Source of the DNA: Persicaria tinctoria
Lineage: Eukaryota > Streptophyta > Magnoliopsida > Caryophyllales > Polygonaceae
Reading direction: 5' to 3'
Length of the DNA stretch: 64,000 bases
Assembly (NCBI GenBank): GCA_037127255.1
Contig: JBANSL010000014.1
Span: forward strand, 72,523,646-72,587,645
In this document: positions 34,001 through 45,377 of the stretch, piece by piece
How positions within the stretch are numbered: position 1 is the first letter of the stretch
Layout of the letters: each line of letters begins with the position of its first letter
The notes under the pieces: generated by a model
What the model saw: the letters and a program-made list of their open reading frames with translations, nothing else
The model's database searches: none
What the model was told of the DNA's origin: nothing
Program-made: the position numbers and the translations under genes

Positions 34001-37000
34001 GGAATTGCAACTTTCATGGCAGGATCCTGATCCGTGATTAAACATATAGGTTTATGATCTCCCATTGCTTCTAGAAACTTCTCAAACAACCAAACAAAGC
34101 TCTCTCTCTTTTCAGACACAAGCAACGCAGCTCCAAAAGTGATGCACCCCCTATGGTTATCAATTCCGGTAAAAGGTGCAAAAATCATCTTATACCTATT
34201 GGTATCATATGTTGTATCAAATGAGACCACATCACCATATATTGCATAATTTCTTCTCGACAAACTATCACACCAAAACACATTCTCCAATCTACCATCC
34301 TCATCAACTTCATATGCAAAATAGAAGGAAGAATTCACCTCGTTCTTCCTCCTCAAATTATCAATAAACATTTGAGCATCAGAATCCTTGATGAAGGTCT
34401 TCAAATCCCTTTGAAAATTCTTCAAATCTTGTTGGCTACATCCAACATTTTGAAAACCACCAACTTGTTCCTTTATAATGCGATGAGATTTACTAGCACC
34501 CACATTAGAGACACTCAATGACTTAAACAATGTTCGATGAACACTAGTTATAGCCCTGTTTGATCTTAACATGTGCTTTTTTGAAGGAGTTGCAAGTAGA
34601 TGTGTATGAGCTTCATGGAATTTGTACACTACATATTTACCATCATCCGTTCTTCTAAATCCCACTAAAGCATTGCACCCTTCCCTTGTCAACTTTCGAT
34701 TTCTTTGCTTTTTACTATGTTGCTTTGCTTTCCCCTTATAGTTATTAGTATCTTCCTTGAAGCCTTCTTTCGAACATAGCAAGTATCTATATTTGACATC
34801 ACCAATTTTATCTTTTCTAGCAATTGATTTCCTCATACTAAAACCAACATGATGAGCATAGGATTTGTAGAATTCCTCACATTGGGCCAATGTTTGAAAC
34901 TCCATGCCTTCTTTAGGCTTCAACTCTTCATCGCATTCGGGAATCCATTCTTTCATAATAGTTATTGCCTCTTTATCGATTTTCGTTGGCATTTCATCTC
35001 CATCGACAGTAACAGTTTCATCTATCAATATAAAATTTTGTTAGTCTTGGAATGTATTTCTCATCCTATTAAACCCTAAAAAGAACACTGATAAATTAAA
35101 AACAAGGAAATCTTACTTGATTCATTCGCAATACAATCATCTGAATTGTTCCCAGACAATTTCGAATCAATCCCCAGCGATTCTGAATCATTCCCCGACA
35201 TTGAAAGTGGTTCCAGATCTAGCAAAAACAAGGACAAGATGGGGAAGGGTAGAGGCGGAGCCTGGACCAGGGGAAGAGGGCGTGAGAAGGGAAGAGGCGT
35301 GCGATGGTGTTCGGAGAAACAAGGCACCGGTGAACGGAGGACGTAAACGGTGTGAGCGATCGGAGAGAGATTTGGTGAGTACCTTGGTAAGTCGGAGACG
35401 ACCTGAACGACAGAAGGGAAAAGGTGAATTTATTTTTTAATTTTTTTTTATCCATAAATGAGTGACCTATTATTAGCCATTGATGTAAAATGAAGGGATG
35501 GGATTAAAAGTTTCTACCATAAGGGTGTTTCTATGGTAAGTGAGGTTTCCATGTGAACCTTCCCCTATATATATATATATATATATATATTTATAATTGT
35601 GTGGCATTTTCTGGATTAAAGTTGTATTATATTTTTGGGCCACATCAATTAATAAGTCATTATAGTTAGGTAAAAAAATTATCTTTCTGGATCACTTAAA
35701 TTAATTATGATTATATTATAAAAGAAATCTATATAAAATTAAAGGTGTATATATATAATTATTGATAATAAGATTTTGTAACCACTTAAGATATGAGATT
35801 GAATATTTATACAATAAACTAATCTAACCAATGGGTTCATGATCGATCATAAATCACACAATATATACATGGGTACATTCATTCCTGATCGGTCCTAACC
35901 TAAATTTTACAATTATTTAGCTTATATCCAAGTTGAAAAATTGGTTGATACATATTTTATCTTCAATAAAATATAGTTTTTTTAAACGATAAACTATATT
36001 TTATAAGATATATTAATTTTTTTTTTTTTAAAAGTTAAAATAGTTTTAGTTTAGTTTATAAGATATATATATTTTCTATATATATAATGTATACTGATAT
36101 GAACTAAACATACTATTAGTTTAGTTTATTGTTATTAAAAATCAAAAGCTTTCAACCAAACTATATATTATAACCTTTAAATTTTAAAAAGAAAATATAA
36201 ATTAAATATCAATTTATTTATTAAGAAACCGCACAACGGGCGGGTACCGAATACTAGTCATATTTACACCGCCCTTATGATGTAATTTTTATGATGTACC
36301 ATGTTAGCAAATCTGAGTTATTGAACTAAAAAATCAACAAATAATAATAAGAAAACCAACTAATAATTTATGTGTACACGATGATATGCATGTGTACGCC
36401 GGAATATATCGACCTCTCTTTGTCCCTGTATTTTTTTGATATCAAGGATAACCCACTGGTAGTAAACCTCAGACGCGTGACTCAGTCGACAAGAGTCACA
36501 CATTAGACAAACCGACTTACACCCATCAACTAGACCAGCCACGAAACAAGGGGTGGACTGATATATGATGCAACCCATCCTATTTTTCTATAAATAAAAT
36601 ACAAAGCTTATAATGTGGATTTCCTTGGTCCAATGGTTAGGACGATGCTTTTGCTTGCTCCTCAGGTTTGAGCCTTCTTATTTTCCCCCTTTTCTATTTT
36701 TTTTTTCACACAATAGGAGGGATATAGGCAGAGATCAAATCCAGGACCTCACATTAACTCCCTCTCTCCTTACCATTATGCCGCCCTAATAGGGCCATTA
36801 TATATTTATTTATGCAACTAATAATTCTGCATATATATCATTCATTCTCAATTATATTATTAATCTGATAAATCATTCTCAGGTCCCAACAACTATGTGA
36901 TTCAAGGGATGAAAATAACTTACAAACATCATGTGGAAGGCCGTTAGGGATAGAGTTTTACAACAAAACCGCCACACTTTATATCGCGGATGCTTACTAC

Positions 37001-37719
37001 AACCTTCAGTCTATTGGCCTAGACGGCGGAGTGACCACCACACTTGCTTCCTCGGCCGAGGGAGTGCCATTTAAGTTCCTAGATGCTATGGAAGTAGATC
37101 AAGATTCCGGTGTTGTATACTTCAGCGACGCTAGCACTCGATTTCAGTTAAAGTATGTACGAATTAAATTGTGTATTTATAAGGTATTCTATTCAAAATT
37201 TTGGTAATAATAACTACAACTTTTTTTTTTGAATACAGTGATTTGGATCTAGTGTTTCAAACTCACGACACGTCGGGGAGATTTATGAAATATGACCCGG
37301 CAACCAAACAAGTCACGGTACTACTTCATAACCTCGGGGGGCCGGGGGGAGCTGCCCTTAGTAAGGACGGGAGTTTCATCCTCGTGTCGGAGTTCGTAAA
37401 CTGCCGTATACTGAGGTATTGGCTCAAAGGCCCTAAGGCGAATACCTCAGAAATCTTCTTTATATCACCGGGGTCACCCGATAACATAAAGAGGAATGCG
37501 GATGGGAACTTTTGGGTGGCGGTGTCAATCAGAACCGTACAAGTGGCAACTCCGTTAGGGGTTTTGCTTGGCCAAGATGGGCAAGTGTTGAGGGTTTTGA
37601 ATTTCGCGACGGCTAATATGAGTGTGTCGGTAAGCAACGTTCAAGAGTACAATGGAAAGTTGTACATAGGTTCTTTGAGTTTGGATTATATTGGCGTTAC
37701 AAGAAACACAACAGGCTGA
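30652..37719 (+). CDS. Strictosidine-synthase-like protein, copy 2
   Basis: Exons 30652-30929, 36883-37152 and 37239-37719 give 342 aa with no frame damage. The protein has a signal peptide, the propeller repeats and the conserved CGRPLGI and RYWLKGPKA blocks; the position of the catalytic Glu of true strictosidine synthase is Ser. It differs from copy 1 by scattered substitutions and by four extra residues (NDLL) after the signal peptide. Intron 1 has grown to about 5.95 kb through a Helitron with a nested MULE and a SINE-like segment. The splice sites are unchanged, so the gene may still be expressed if the intron is removed efficiently. The transposase inside the intron is on the opposite strand, so antisense interference is possible. 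Confidence 0.9.
31145..32715. other. Non-coding half of the FAR1-type MULE
   Basis: From 31257 to 31590 a CGCCGCCTCCTACTCCCTCC unit repeats with variations, giving Pro/Ser/Arg-rich chance frames. It is followed by leader- and intron-like sequence, with a possible donor CAAG-GTATGAG near 31602. A direct repeat (TTCATTTGCTGAATCCAAAT type) stands at about 32130 and 32220. From 32400 to 32680 runs an AATAATCTGAAACAA-rich repeat. No gene is seen. Confidence 0.5.
32330..32399 (+). ncRNA. tRNA-like sequence inside the MULE
   Basis: Seventy nt fold as a tRNA: a 7-bp acceptor stem (AGTCTAT/ATAGACT), D stem GCTC/GAGC, T stem ATGGG/CCCAT with loop TTCGAAT, and intact A- and B-box sequences. The anticodon arm is wrong (ATGTG/CACAT with an 8-nt loop), and the variable loop is only 3 nt. 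It is probably a decayed tRNA or a tRNA-derived retroposon head. A relative with the same acceptor sequence is at 54788-54857. Confidence 0.45.
32716..35201 (-). CDS. FAR1-type MULE transposase
   Basis: Three exons on the minus strand, 35201-35117, 35021-33525 and 33449-32716, make exactly 772 codons (771 aa) without a stop. Order: an acidic N-terminus; a FAR1-type WRKY-GCM1 DNA-binding domain (FYKSYAHHVGFSMRKS, GCNALVGF); a MULE transposase core (SFDTTYDTNRY, LITDQDPAMKVAI, FCLWHIMRK, SRSESENNF); a SWIM zinc finger (CSCKMFEGEGIPCRHIL); and a C-terminal zinc knuckle (CRTCGEGNHNSRTC). Such proteins bind the terminal repeats and move MULEs by cut-and-paste. The host light regulators FHY3 and FAR1 are domesticated relatives. 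It lies between near-identical terminal repeats, so it is the element's own transposase and probably functional. Intron 2 (33450-33524) is flanked by direct repeats. Confidence 0.9.
36607..36790 (+). mobile_element. SINE-like sequence in SSL2 intron 1
   Basis: It has an A-box-like TGGTCCAATGGTTAGGA and, 30 bp on, a B-box-like GGTTTGAGCC, as in tRNA-derived SINE heads, followed by a T-rich then mixed body. A diverged copy lies at the same place in SSL3 intron 1 (49247-49400), so the insertion predates the duplication of these two genes. Confidence 0.4.
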
Positions 37720-37969
37720 TTGTAGACAAACTCAATCTAAAAAAATTTAGAATAAATTGCAATATAATTGCTTATGGAACATTGGACCTAAAGTTTATTG
37801 TGTATGAAGGTGCGATATACTGTAATAAAATGATCGAGTAATGTAATATAAAGGTGTAATATTGGGTATGACTCTTACTTCAGTTACTTGTATTAGTATG
37901 TGGAATTAAATTTTATTGTATGTCTATATATATATATATATGCAAGTGTGATGTGATCATAATTAGAGT

Positions 37970-38430
37970 TGGCAAAATCCGATCCGGACCCGAACCCGAA
38001 AATCCGACCCGGTCAACCTGGAAGTACTGATTCTTCTGAACACAGGCCCACCCTATCCATTTTTTGGACCCAAAATTCAAATAAACGATAACCGAAACTC
38101 ACCCAAATCCGAATGAACCGAACCCGATTCAACCGAAACGCATTAAGACCCGAACTCGTTATAACCGAAACCCGAAATAACCCGAACTTTAAGATACATT
38201 CTAGTAATTTTTTTTAAAATGAATATTGAAATAACGAAAACTCAAGACAATTCAAACCGGAAATAACTAAAACCCGAGACAACCGAAACCCGAAATAATC
38301 GAAACCCGAAACCCAATACAACCGAAATCCGAACGCGATCCAACCGAATTACCAAATTATTAGACATTATCCGAAACCCGAATTATCTGAAACCCGACTA
38401 ACCAAACCCAAACCCGACCCGACCCGCCCG
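37970..38430. repeat. AACCCGAAACC low-complexity block
   Basis: About 460 bp are built mainly of CCGAACCCGAAA and GAACCGAAACCC words. This is a common plant low-complexity repeat without coding capacity; a shorter relative is at 22760-22920. Confidence 0.7.
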
Positions 38431-38619
38431 ATTGCTTCCTCTAATCATAATGTAATAAAGTGAGTAAAGGTTTTACTCGTGATACATTATTACATTATTT
38501 TTTAACCATTATTTTCATTTACTTATTCCGAGAAAAATGAGTAAGGTGGCATGGTATAGAAAATGTAGAATGATAGAATTGATGTGAAGTTCTCTTTGAG
38601 GGTTTTCATTCATTGATAT

Positions 38620-38657
<38 letters not shown>

Positions 38658-38723
38658 TTACAAAGGTATTGGGCCTTAATGACCTTTTAGCCCACTATAC
38701 AATATTAAGACCTATGTAATCTA

Positions 38724-41700
38724 TCAAACCCCCACAGTCGAAACAGGAGGGGTCCGTACAGTGAGACTGGAACGGAAATCAATGAACAACTGTCTAGGTA
38801 AACCCTTGGTGAATATATCGGCGTACTGATAAGAGGACGGAACATGTAGAACGCGGACATGTCTAATGGAAACCTTGTCCCTGACGAAGTGGAGATCAAG
38901 CTCAATGTGTTTCGTGCGTTGATGCTGGACTGGGTTGCTAGCCAGGTAGACGGCGGAGACGTTGTCAGTGTAGACCAGAGTGGCCTTCTGCAAGGGGCAT
39001 CGTAGCTCAAGCAGGAGATTGCGGAGCCAAGAGCACTCGGAGACAACGTTGGCAACACCCCTGTATTCGGCTTCAGTGCTGGAGCGAGACACGACAGACT
39101 GACGTTTGGCTGGCCAAGATACAAGAGTGTCATTGAGGAAGACACAGTAACCAGACGTGGAGCGACGTGTGTCTGGACAACCACCCCAATCCGCATCAGT
39201 GTAAGCCACAAGATCAAGCTTAGAGGAAGGAGTGATGGTGGTGCCGAGCTCGAGGGTGCCGCTGATGTACCGAATGATCCGCTTCAAAGCCTGAAAGTGA
39301 GGTTCCCTAGGGGCATGCATGAACAAGTAGATCTGCTGAACGGCGTAACTGATATCAGGCCTAGTGAAAGTAAGATACTAAAGAGCACCAGCGAGGCTCC
39401 TGTACAGTGTGGGATCGTCAACCAAAGGACCAGAATGAGCATTGAGCTTGTTGGATGTATCGACTGGGGTCGCGACGGGATTACAGTTGACCATCTTAGC
39501 CCGAGCAACAATCTATGCAGCATACTTAATTTGTGAAAGAATCAGACCAGACGCATGCCGCTGAACAGCAACTCCCAAGAAGTAAGACAGCTGACCCAGA
39601 TCAGACATGACGAATTCCGCACTCAACTGCGAGATTATCGACGTCTGAAGAGCATCAAAAGAGGCGGTGAGAATGATGTCGTCGACATGAAGCAGTAGGA
39701 ATGCCAAGTCTGAGCCTCTGCAACAGATAAACAGAGACGTATCGGAACGGCTGCCAGTGAAACCCAAACGGAGCAGATGAGAGGCAAAACGCTGGAACCA
39801 CGCCCGCGGAGCCTGTTTCAGACCATACAGAGAGCGCTTGAGGAGACAGACATGCTTTGGACGCTCAGCATCAGTAAACCCCGGCGGCTGAAACATGTAA
39901 ACTGTCTCGTTCAGATGACCATGCAGAAAGGCGTTCTTGACATCTAACTAATGGATGGCCCAGTTGCGCGATAGAGCCAGACTCAGGACCACTCGAATAG
40001 TGGCAGGCTTGGCCACAGGGCTGAAGGTCTCATCACAATCAATACCGGCCTACTGAGATCTACCGTTCACCACAAGACGGGCCTTGTAGCGCTCCAACGT
40101 CCCATCAGAGCGGAACTTGTGATGAAAAAGCCACATACAACGAATGACGTTCGCCTCAGGAGGGCGAAGAACAAGAACCCAAGTACCATTCTTCGTAAGG
40201 GCCCTGTATTTGTCGAGCATAGCCGCCTACCAATTCGGGTCGAGGAGGGCTGTTTTGTGGGAGGTGAGAACGGGGGAGAGGGAGGTCTGGGTGGGGTTAG
40301 AGGGTGAATGGAAGTCGGGAAGGATGAGTGCAAGAGGGGCTAAGCAAGGGGAAGAGGCGGCATGCGGATCAAAGGCGGCTAGGGTTGCGGCGGGCGCAGC
40401 ATGACTTGTGGCGGCCGCCGCCAGGGAGGGGTGTAAAGCTGCGGGCGCAGCATTTGTACATGCGGCAGACGCCGCAAGACCTGCGGCGGGCGCCGCCAGG
40501 GAAGGGTTTAAGGCTGCGGGCGCAGCATTTGTACATGCGGCGGGCGCCGCACGTAGGTGACAGGAGGCTGTTTGGCGGGGTGATGGGAGGTGGATAGCGG
40601 GGTGATGGGCGGTGGTCATGGAGACGATCTGACGGGGTCGGAAGACACCGGAGACGCTGCGGGTGTGCGGTCTGGTGGTGGGGGGTGGTGGTGGTGGGGG
40701 TGTTGGGGGTGAAGCAAGAGCACCGGGGGAGCTCTGGGGAAAAAGGAAGTGAGGGAATGGTGACTCAGACTCTGACGGAGACACAGGGGGTGTGGGAGAC
40801 GCAAAGGGAAATCGCGACTCATCAAAGGTGACATGACGTGAGAGAATGATCTTGTGGGTCTTGATATCGAGGCAAATGTAACCGCGATGATCAGGCGGAT
40901 AGCCTAGGAAGACACATGGAGTGGAGCGCGGGTGAAACTTGTGTGGGGCTGTGGAGGACTGGTTTGGGAAACACAAGCACCCGAAGGTGCGAAGGTGATC
41001 ATACCTAGGCTCGGCGTAATAAAGTGTCTGAGCTGGCGAGCGATGGTGTAGGGTAGTGGAAGGGAGAATGTTTAAGAGATAACATGTGGTGGATAAGGCG
41101 TGAGGCCAATAGGGAAGGGGAATAGATGCGTGGAAGAGGAGAGAGCGCATCATGTTGGTAATGGTTCTGATGATTCTTTCTGCCTTGCCATTCTGCTGAG
41201 AAGTATAGGGGCAAGACAAGCGATAGGAGACCCGATTTGCGGCAAAGAAGGAGTGAAAGTCTTTGTTATCAAATTCACGGCCATTGTCACATTGGAAACA
41301 TTTGATGGACATGTGCAACTGTGTTTTGATGTAGGTATGGAATCTGGCAAAGACAGGAAACACTTGGGACTTGAAATGCAACGGGAAGACCCATAAGTAA
41401 TGAGTGTAATCATCAAGAAACAAGAGGTAGTACTTGTGACCCTCCTTGCTAGGCACGAGAGAGGTCCAAATGTCGATGTGAATGATATCAAAGGGAGCAA
41501 GGGTAGAGGTCAAAGACCGCTGGAACGGCAGTCTGGCATGTTTGCCTAGTTGGCAGGAAGAGCATAAACCAGAGCGTGGGTCTTTAGGACTGGTGACAAG
41601 GCTCTGAGAACGGAGGACATCTAGAACGGTAGCACTGGGATGGCCCAGGCGTGCATGCCACAGGCTGGACGACGATGCCGAGAGGGCGACCGGGCACGAC

Positions 41701-42287
41701 TGACTGGACGCGGGTGGTGGTGTGACAGGGTAGAGCTCCCCGGTGCTGTTACATCTCATAAGAGTAACCCCCGTAGTAAGATCGTTCACAGAGAAACCAT
41801 AGGGATCAAACGTAAGGGAAACGTTGTTGTCAGTAGTGAACCGACGGACAGAGATAAGGTTTTTGACAATCTTTGGGGCAATAAGGACATTGTTGAGGTG
41901 TAGTGGGTGGGTTGGGGTCTGTACTGTGGCGTGGCCAATCCCCGAAGTGGCAAGACGACCACCAGTTCCGACGATAATAGAGTGGGCAGGGCCCTTAAAA
42001 GAAATAGATGAGAGGTTACCTGAGGAGTTCGTCATGTGGGAGGTGGCACCAGTGTCCATGTACCAAGAATAGTCTGAAGATGTTGGCTGCATAGAGGAGA
42101 AGGCGTGATGTTGGTGTAGAGACTTTGGAGGGGCGATGATCCCGACGAGAGGTCGTTGGCCATCGGAGAAGGCCATGGTAAGTTTTTTTTTTTTTTTTTT
42201 GGAAAAAAAAAAAAAGGTGAGAGAGAGGTTGTGGGGGAAGGTGGCCGCGGTGATTGGTGCAATCCAATAACAAAGAGTAATTAGCAA
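38724..42287 (-). pseudogene. Copia Pol polyprotein with five TAG codons
   Basis: One unbroken phase runs from 42287 to the TAG/TAA region at 38724. Domains: aspartic protease (YMDTGATSHM), GAG-pre-integrase and integrase (LWHARLGHP, QCDNGREFDNK, SQQNGKAERI), an Ala-rich linker, reverse transcriptase (DVKNAFLHG, LLHVDDIILT) and RNase H (AYTDADWGGCPDTRRSTSGY, SSTEAEYRG, YTDNVSAVYLA). The only damage is five TAG codons at 40227-40229, 40050-40052, 39948-39950, 39513-39515 and 39378-39380. There are no frameshifts and no TAA or TGA. At least two of the five fall on glutamines conserved in the family (IHQLDVKNAF and ALQYLTF), so CAG to TAG changes explain them. Gag is absent, so this copy could only move with help. 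Confidence 0.88.
40380..40560 (-). repeat. Tandem repeat coding an Ala-rich linker
   Basis: Two to three diverged units of about 75 bp (GCGGGCGCAGCATTTGTACA and similar) within the Copia frame encode repeats of AACTNAAPAALNPSLAAPA type between integrase and reverse transcriptase. The frame is kept through the repeats. Confidence 0.65.
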
Positions 42288-42581
42288 GGGCTAATTTGTT
42301 AACTAATTAGCAAGAGGCAAGGGGACGACACCGGCGGGGGAAGAAGAGGGGTGGGGTGGAAGGATCAAATTAGGGTTCCGTGAGGAAGAAAAGGCTGTGA
42401 TACCATGTAGAATGATAGAATTGATGTAAAGTCCTCCTTGAGGGTTTCCATTCATTGATATAACATATATATAGGTTACAAAGGTATTGGGCCTTAATGG
42501 GCTTTTAGCCCATTATACAATATTAAGACCTATGTAATCTATTAGAAAATTTTGGTACAAAGTACAAACTATGTGGTTTTC

Positions 42582-43902
42582 TCATCGCTTGGCTTTTTTT
42601 TTATTGGGTAAAAATTCGGATGCGAATAATCGATATCCGATAGCATCATTGGAGATGAGGTCAGCAAGACCTGAATCAGTATATAGGGAAGGGTTAACGG
42701 CAATATGAGCAAGGTATGCAACCTTATCTGCCACGCAACTACCATTACGAAGAATGTGAAAGAACGAGACTTTGTTAAACCCTGTAAGAAGAGAACTAAT
42801 GTCAGAAGTTATTAGTTTGATTTCCCATGGACATTTGGTTCCAGTCTTACGATAGTTAATGATAATAAGGGAATCACCTTCAATAACAAGCTTACTAGTT
42901 TTCATTTCTAGCTAATGCTTTCAAGACACCAGACCTTAATGCCAAAACCTCTGCCATTAGAGGCGATTGTTTCCCAATTAAACTACAGTCCATTGCTTCT
43001 GGTAGACCTTTATCGTTGCGAATAATATAACCGATAGAGCTCGGTCGTTGTGTTGAGGCCGACCCGTCAAAGTTTAATGTCATTTTTTCGGTTTCTTCCA
43101 TTTGTCTGTCTTTCTATGTCTAGAAGTTGTAACCTGAGGGTTATTGTAGTTTATTGACACATTGTCACTAGCTCCTAATATTGTATTTCTCTGCTTTACT
43201 CCAAGCATTTACACTTGATTCAACCTTACGTAAAAAGCCGTCAGTGTTAAGTGGTTTCCGTTGTTGGAAAATTAATTGGTTACGAACTAACCAGATAGTC
43301 CACTAATGGAATGTCATTTTTTGTTTTTCTTAAAGAGTTAGTTGAGAAGCGAGGGTTGTCATTAACGACGCCATATTCCTTGATGCCTTGATACTGTTTG
43401 TGATCATGGTTTTTACCCTTGAGGAGAGACCCGAATAAAACAAAGAATATCTGCATTCAATAAATAAATGGGTAGCATCCTCCTCATAATGGTTATAGAG
43501 GGCACAATATGGGGGAGTAACAATGCCCCTTTTGGACAAACGAACAGTAGTCGGGAGCCCATCATGACATACTTTCCATAGAAAGTTCTTAATCTTGGGA
43601 GGAATACTAATTCTCCATATCCATGCATTATCATCGACTATTTGATTAAAGGATTTTGTGTTATATTTATATGCACTTGCTGTTGTGAACCACCCATTTA
43701 TATCTGGCCACCAATACATTCTGTTTTGTACATGATTTTTTGGTAAAGGAATATCTGCTATTTGTTGAGCAATTTCAGCTAGCAGCACCATGTTGAGTTT
43801 CTCCAATCTCCACACCCCATCAAGGATGTACTGGTTAACCGTTTCATCCGAATTAATCCTATCCGGATCTAAACACAGATTTTGTATAGCAAGAACCAAC
43901 AT
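42582..43902 (-). pseudogene. LINE 3' fragment: zinc region and RNase H
   Basis: Minus-strand remnant of an L1-type ORF2. The zf-RVT part is at 43902-43330 (NDNAWIWRISIPPKIKNFLWK or similar, then CALYNHYEEDATHLFIEC). The RNase H part follows in two frames at 43101-42895 (NFDGSASTQRPSSIGYIIRN) and 42905-42582 (VIEGDSLIIINYRK). The endonuclease and most of the reverse transcriptase are missing (5' truncated), and a gap of about 230 bp with frameshifts separates the parts. It lies directly right of the Copia element. Confidence 0.8.
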
Positions 43903-44069
43903 CCAATTGTCTTTTCATAATTTTATGGTTTATACCATCCCTACCGACTAGGCCAGCGCTTCCTTAAACGACTTGATTAATTTCCTTAATTGTGTCCTTG
44001 CCATGATGCGCTTCCTTTTTCCTCAAAGTCTAACAAATGCGTCATCCCTTGGCTTGGATTGTGTCACGT

Positions 44070-45377
44070 CACTACAAAATTTGAGGAATGTATGAAAAAA
44101 TAATAAAATAAAATAATAATAATAATAATAAATTGATATTTTACTTACGGTATTTTCCTTAAGGCCAGAAAATTATAATCATAAGTAATAAGTGGATGGT
44201 TTATGTTGGAGAGAGTGATACTATCTCTCATTTCTTGTGTTTGTGTGTGAATCTGATCTATTCTTGCTCCTAGCTCTATCTATTTCCAACTTAAGCAAAA
44301 TCCTAAACCAATTTGCTTCTCTTTATTTGGTAGCCAATTTCCCATTATGAACACATAAGGGGATGCAATTTTTCTAATATGGCATTTTAACATAATACTC
44401 CTTACGATTGAGTTGTTTCTGATTTAGTGCTTATTTGTTTTGTATATTCAATATTGTGATATCTGACAGATGGCCATTATGTAGGAATCAAATGCTAATC
44501 AATCAGCACAAAAATGGAAGCATCTTGGGAAATGAGAAAATCCCAGCAAAACAGCAAATTAATTTACTTCTCAAACATAACTTGACGGTTGATAGAGTTT
44601 TGACTGGGAGATGCTAGCTGCAAAGATTCACATGCTATTGAAGATGGTGATGAACAAAGCTACTCAAGGAGATGGTGAGGATTTTGTACAAGCTAGTAAG
44701 CTACTAACAAAAACTTCAGAAATCTTTATTTTTTTTGGTTTTATGTTTTATCGGGAAAGTTCTTTTGAGTTGGCAAGATATCTAGCTATGTTATGTACTT
44801 TGTTTGGTGTTTGGTTAATATGAAAGTGTGTTGTGGAAGAAACACCTTGTTATGTATGAATAGTTTTGATGTTTGTTTGTGAATTAAACAGGGAAATAGG
44901 GTAAGAATATTAGGAATTGGCAACGGTATCTTGTTGTAGCCAATTATATAAAAGAATGCCAAACCCTTAGCAACGGCAAACCGTGGCCAATTATAGAAAA
45001 AGAAGTCAAATTTTCAGCGGGAAATCCTAGCAAAACAATTCATTTTTTAGCCATGGCAATTCGTCGTCGCAAATTATGAAAAAAGGCGCCAAAAAATTTC
45101 ATAACTTTTGACTGCTTGGCGCTCTAAATTTTATAGCCACGGCAAGTGTCATCTCTCACATTGGATACTCTATCTTGGCAACGCTTCACTGTCGCATAGC
45201 CGTGGCTAGGAAGATTGCCACGGCTGCTGCCGTTGCTACAACTTTTTTGCCACCGCAGGTTTGGTTACGCCTCAGTTGCCGTGGGTACAGCCGTTGCTAG
45301 TCCCTTTTGGCAACAGCAAATCCACTTTTAGCCACGGTATCTTGCCGTTGCTAATTTGTTTTTTTTTTTTTGTAGTG
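44070..45377. mobile_element. CACTA-type non-autonomous element
   Basis: The right end reads, inverted, CACTACAAAAAAA with subterminal repeats (AGCAACGGC, TAGCCACGGCAA, TTGCCGTTGCTA) from about 44930 to 45360, as in EnSpm/CACTA elements. A matching CACTACAAAA stands at 44070. The two sides lack a clear 3-bp duplication, and the left half lacks the subterminal repeats, so the left limit is provisional. Two short open frames inside (44435-44823) have no known relatives. Confidence 0.5.

Larger units (their letters stand above)
31082..35565 (-). mobile_element. Structurally complete FAR1-type MULE
   Basis: The ends are inverted repeats about 95 bp long starting GGGGAAGGTTCACATGGAAA, with only a few mismatches over the first 65 bp. 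The element lies in a TATATATAT tract that supplies the 9-bp duplication. It encodes an undamaged transposase on the minus strand. The + strand half (31145-32715) is non-coding, with CT-rich repeats, a leader-like region and a tRNA-like sequence. All parts needed for autonomy appear to be present. Confidence 0.88.
31032..36257 (+). mobile_element. Helitron in SSL2 intron 1, split by a MULE
   Basis: SSL3 intron 1 shows the empty site (CAATGCAA-TAAATAATATTTACACC). In SSL2 the sequence after CAATGCAA starts TCTATCTCTC at 31032, and normal intron resumes with TCATATTTACACC after ...ACCGAATACTAG at 36257. A 5' TC, a 3' CTAG preceded by a CCGC...GCGG hairpin, and insertion between A and T are all present. 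Without the nested MULE it is about 0.73 kb and non-coding. Confidence 0.85.
38564..42544 (-). mobile_element. Ty1/Copia retrotransposon
   Basis: LTRs 38564-38726 and 42406-42544 start TGTAGAATG and differ mainly in the length of an internal TA tract. The 5-bp duplication GAAAA stands at 38559-38563 and 42545-42549. Transcription is leftward. The primer-binding site TGGTATCACAGCC (minus strand, ending at 42405) adjoins the right LTR, and the polypurine tract GGGGGTTTG adjoins the left LTR. The internal region is short (3.7 kb) because gag appears to be missing; the T18/A13 tracts near 42186-42215 mark the likely deletion junction. Confidence 0.9.

Noticed and set aside
30652..37719. SSL2 as a pseudogene because of its 5.95-kb intron
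   Set aside because: All exons, splice sites and phases are intact, and plant genes often tolerate large transposon-filled introns.
40227..41500. Several + strand frames opposite the Copia integrase
   Set aside because: Antisense shadows of a well-identified polyprotein.
38724..42287. TAG read as a sense codon (stop-codon recoding) in the Copia polyprotein
   Set aside because: Retroelement readthrough uses one programmed site, not five in catalytic domains; C-to-T decay at CAG is simpler.
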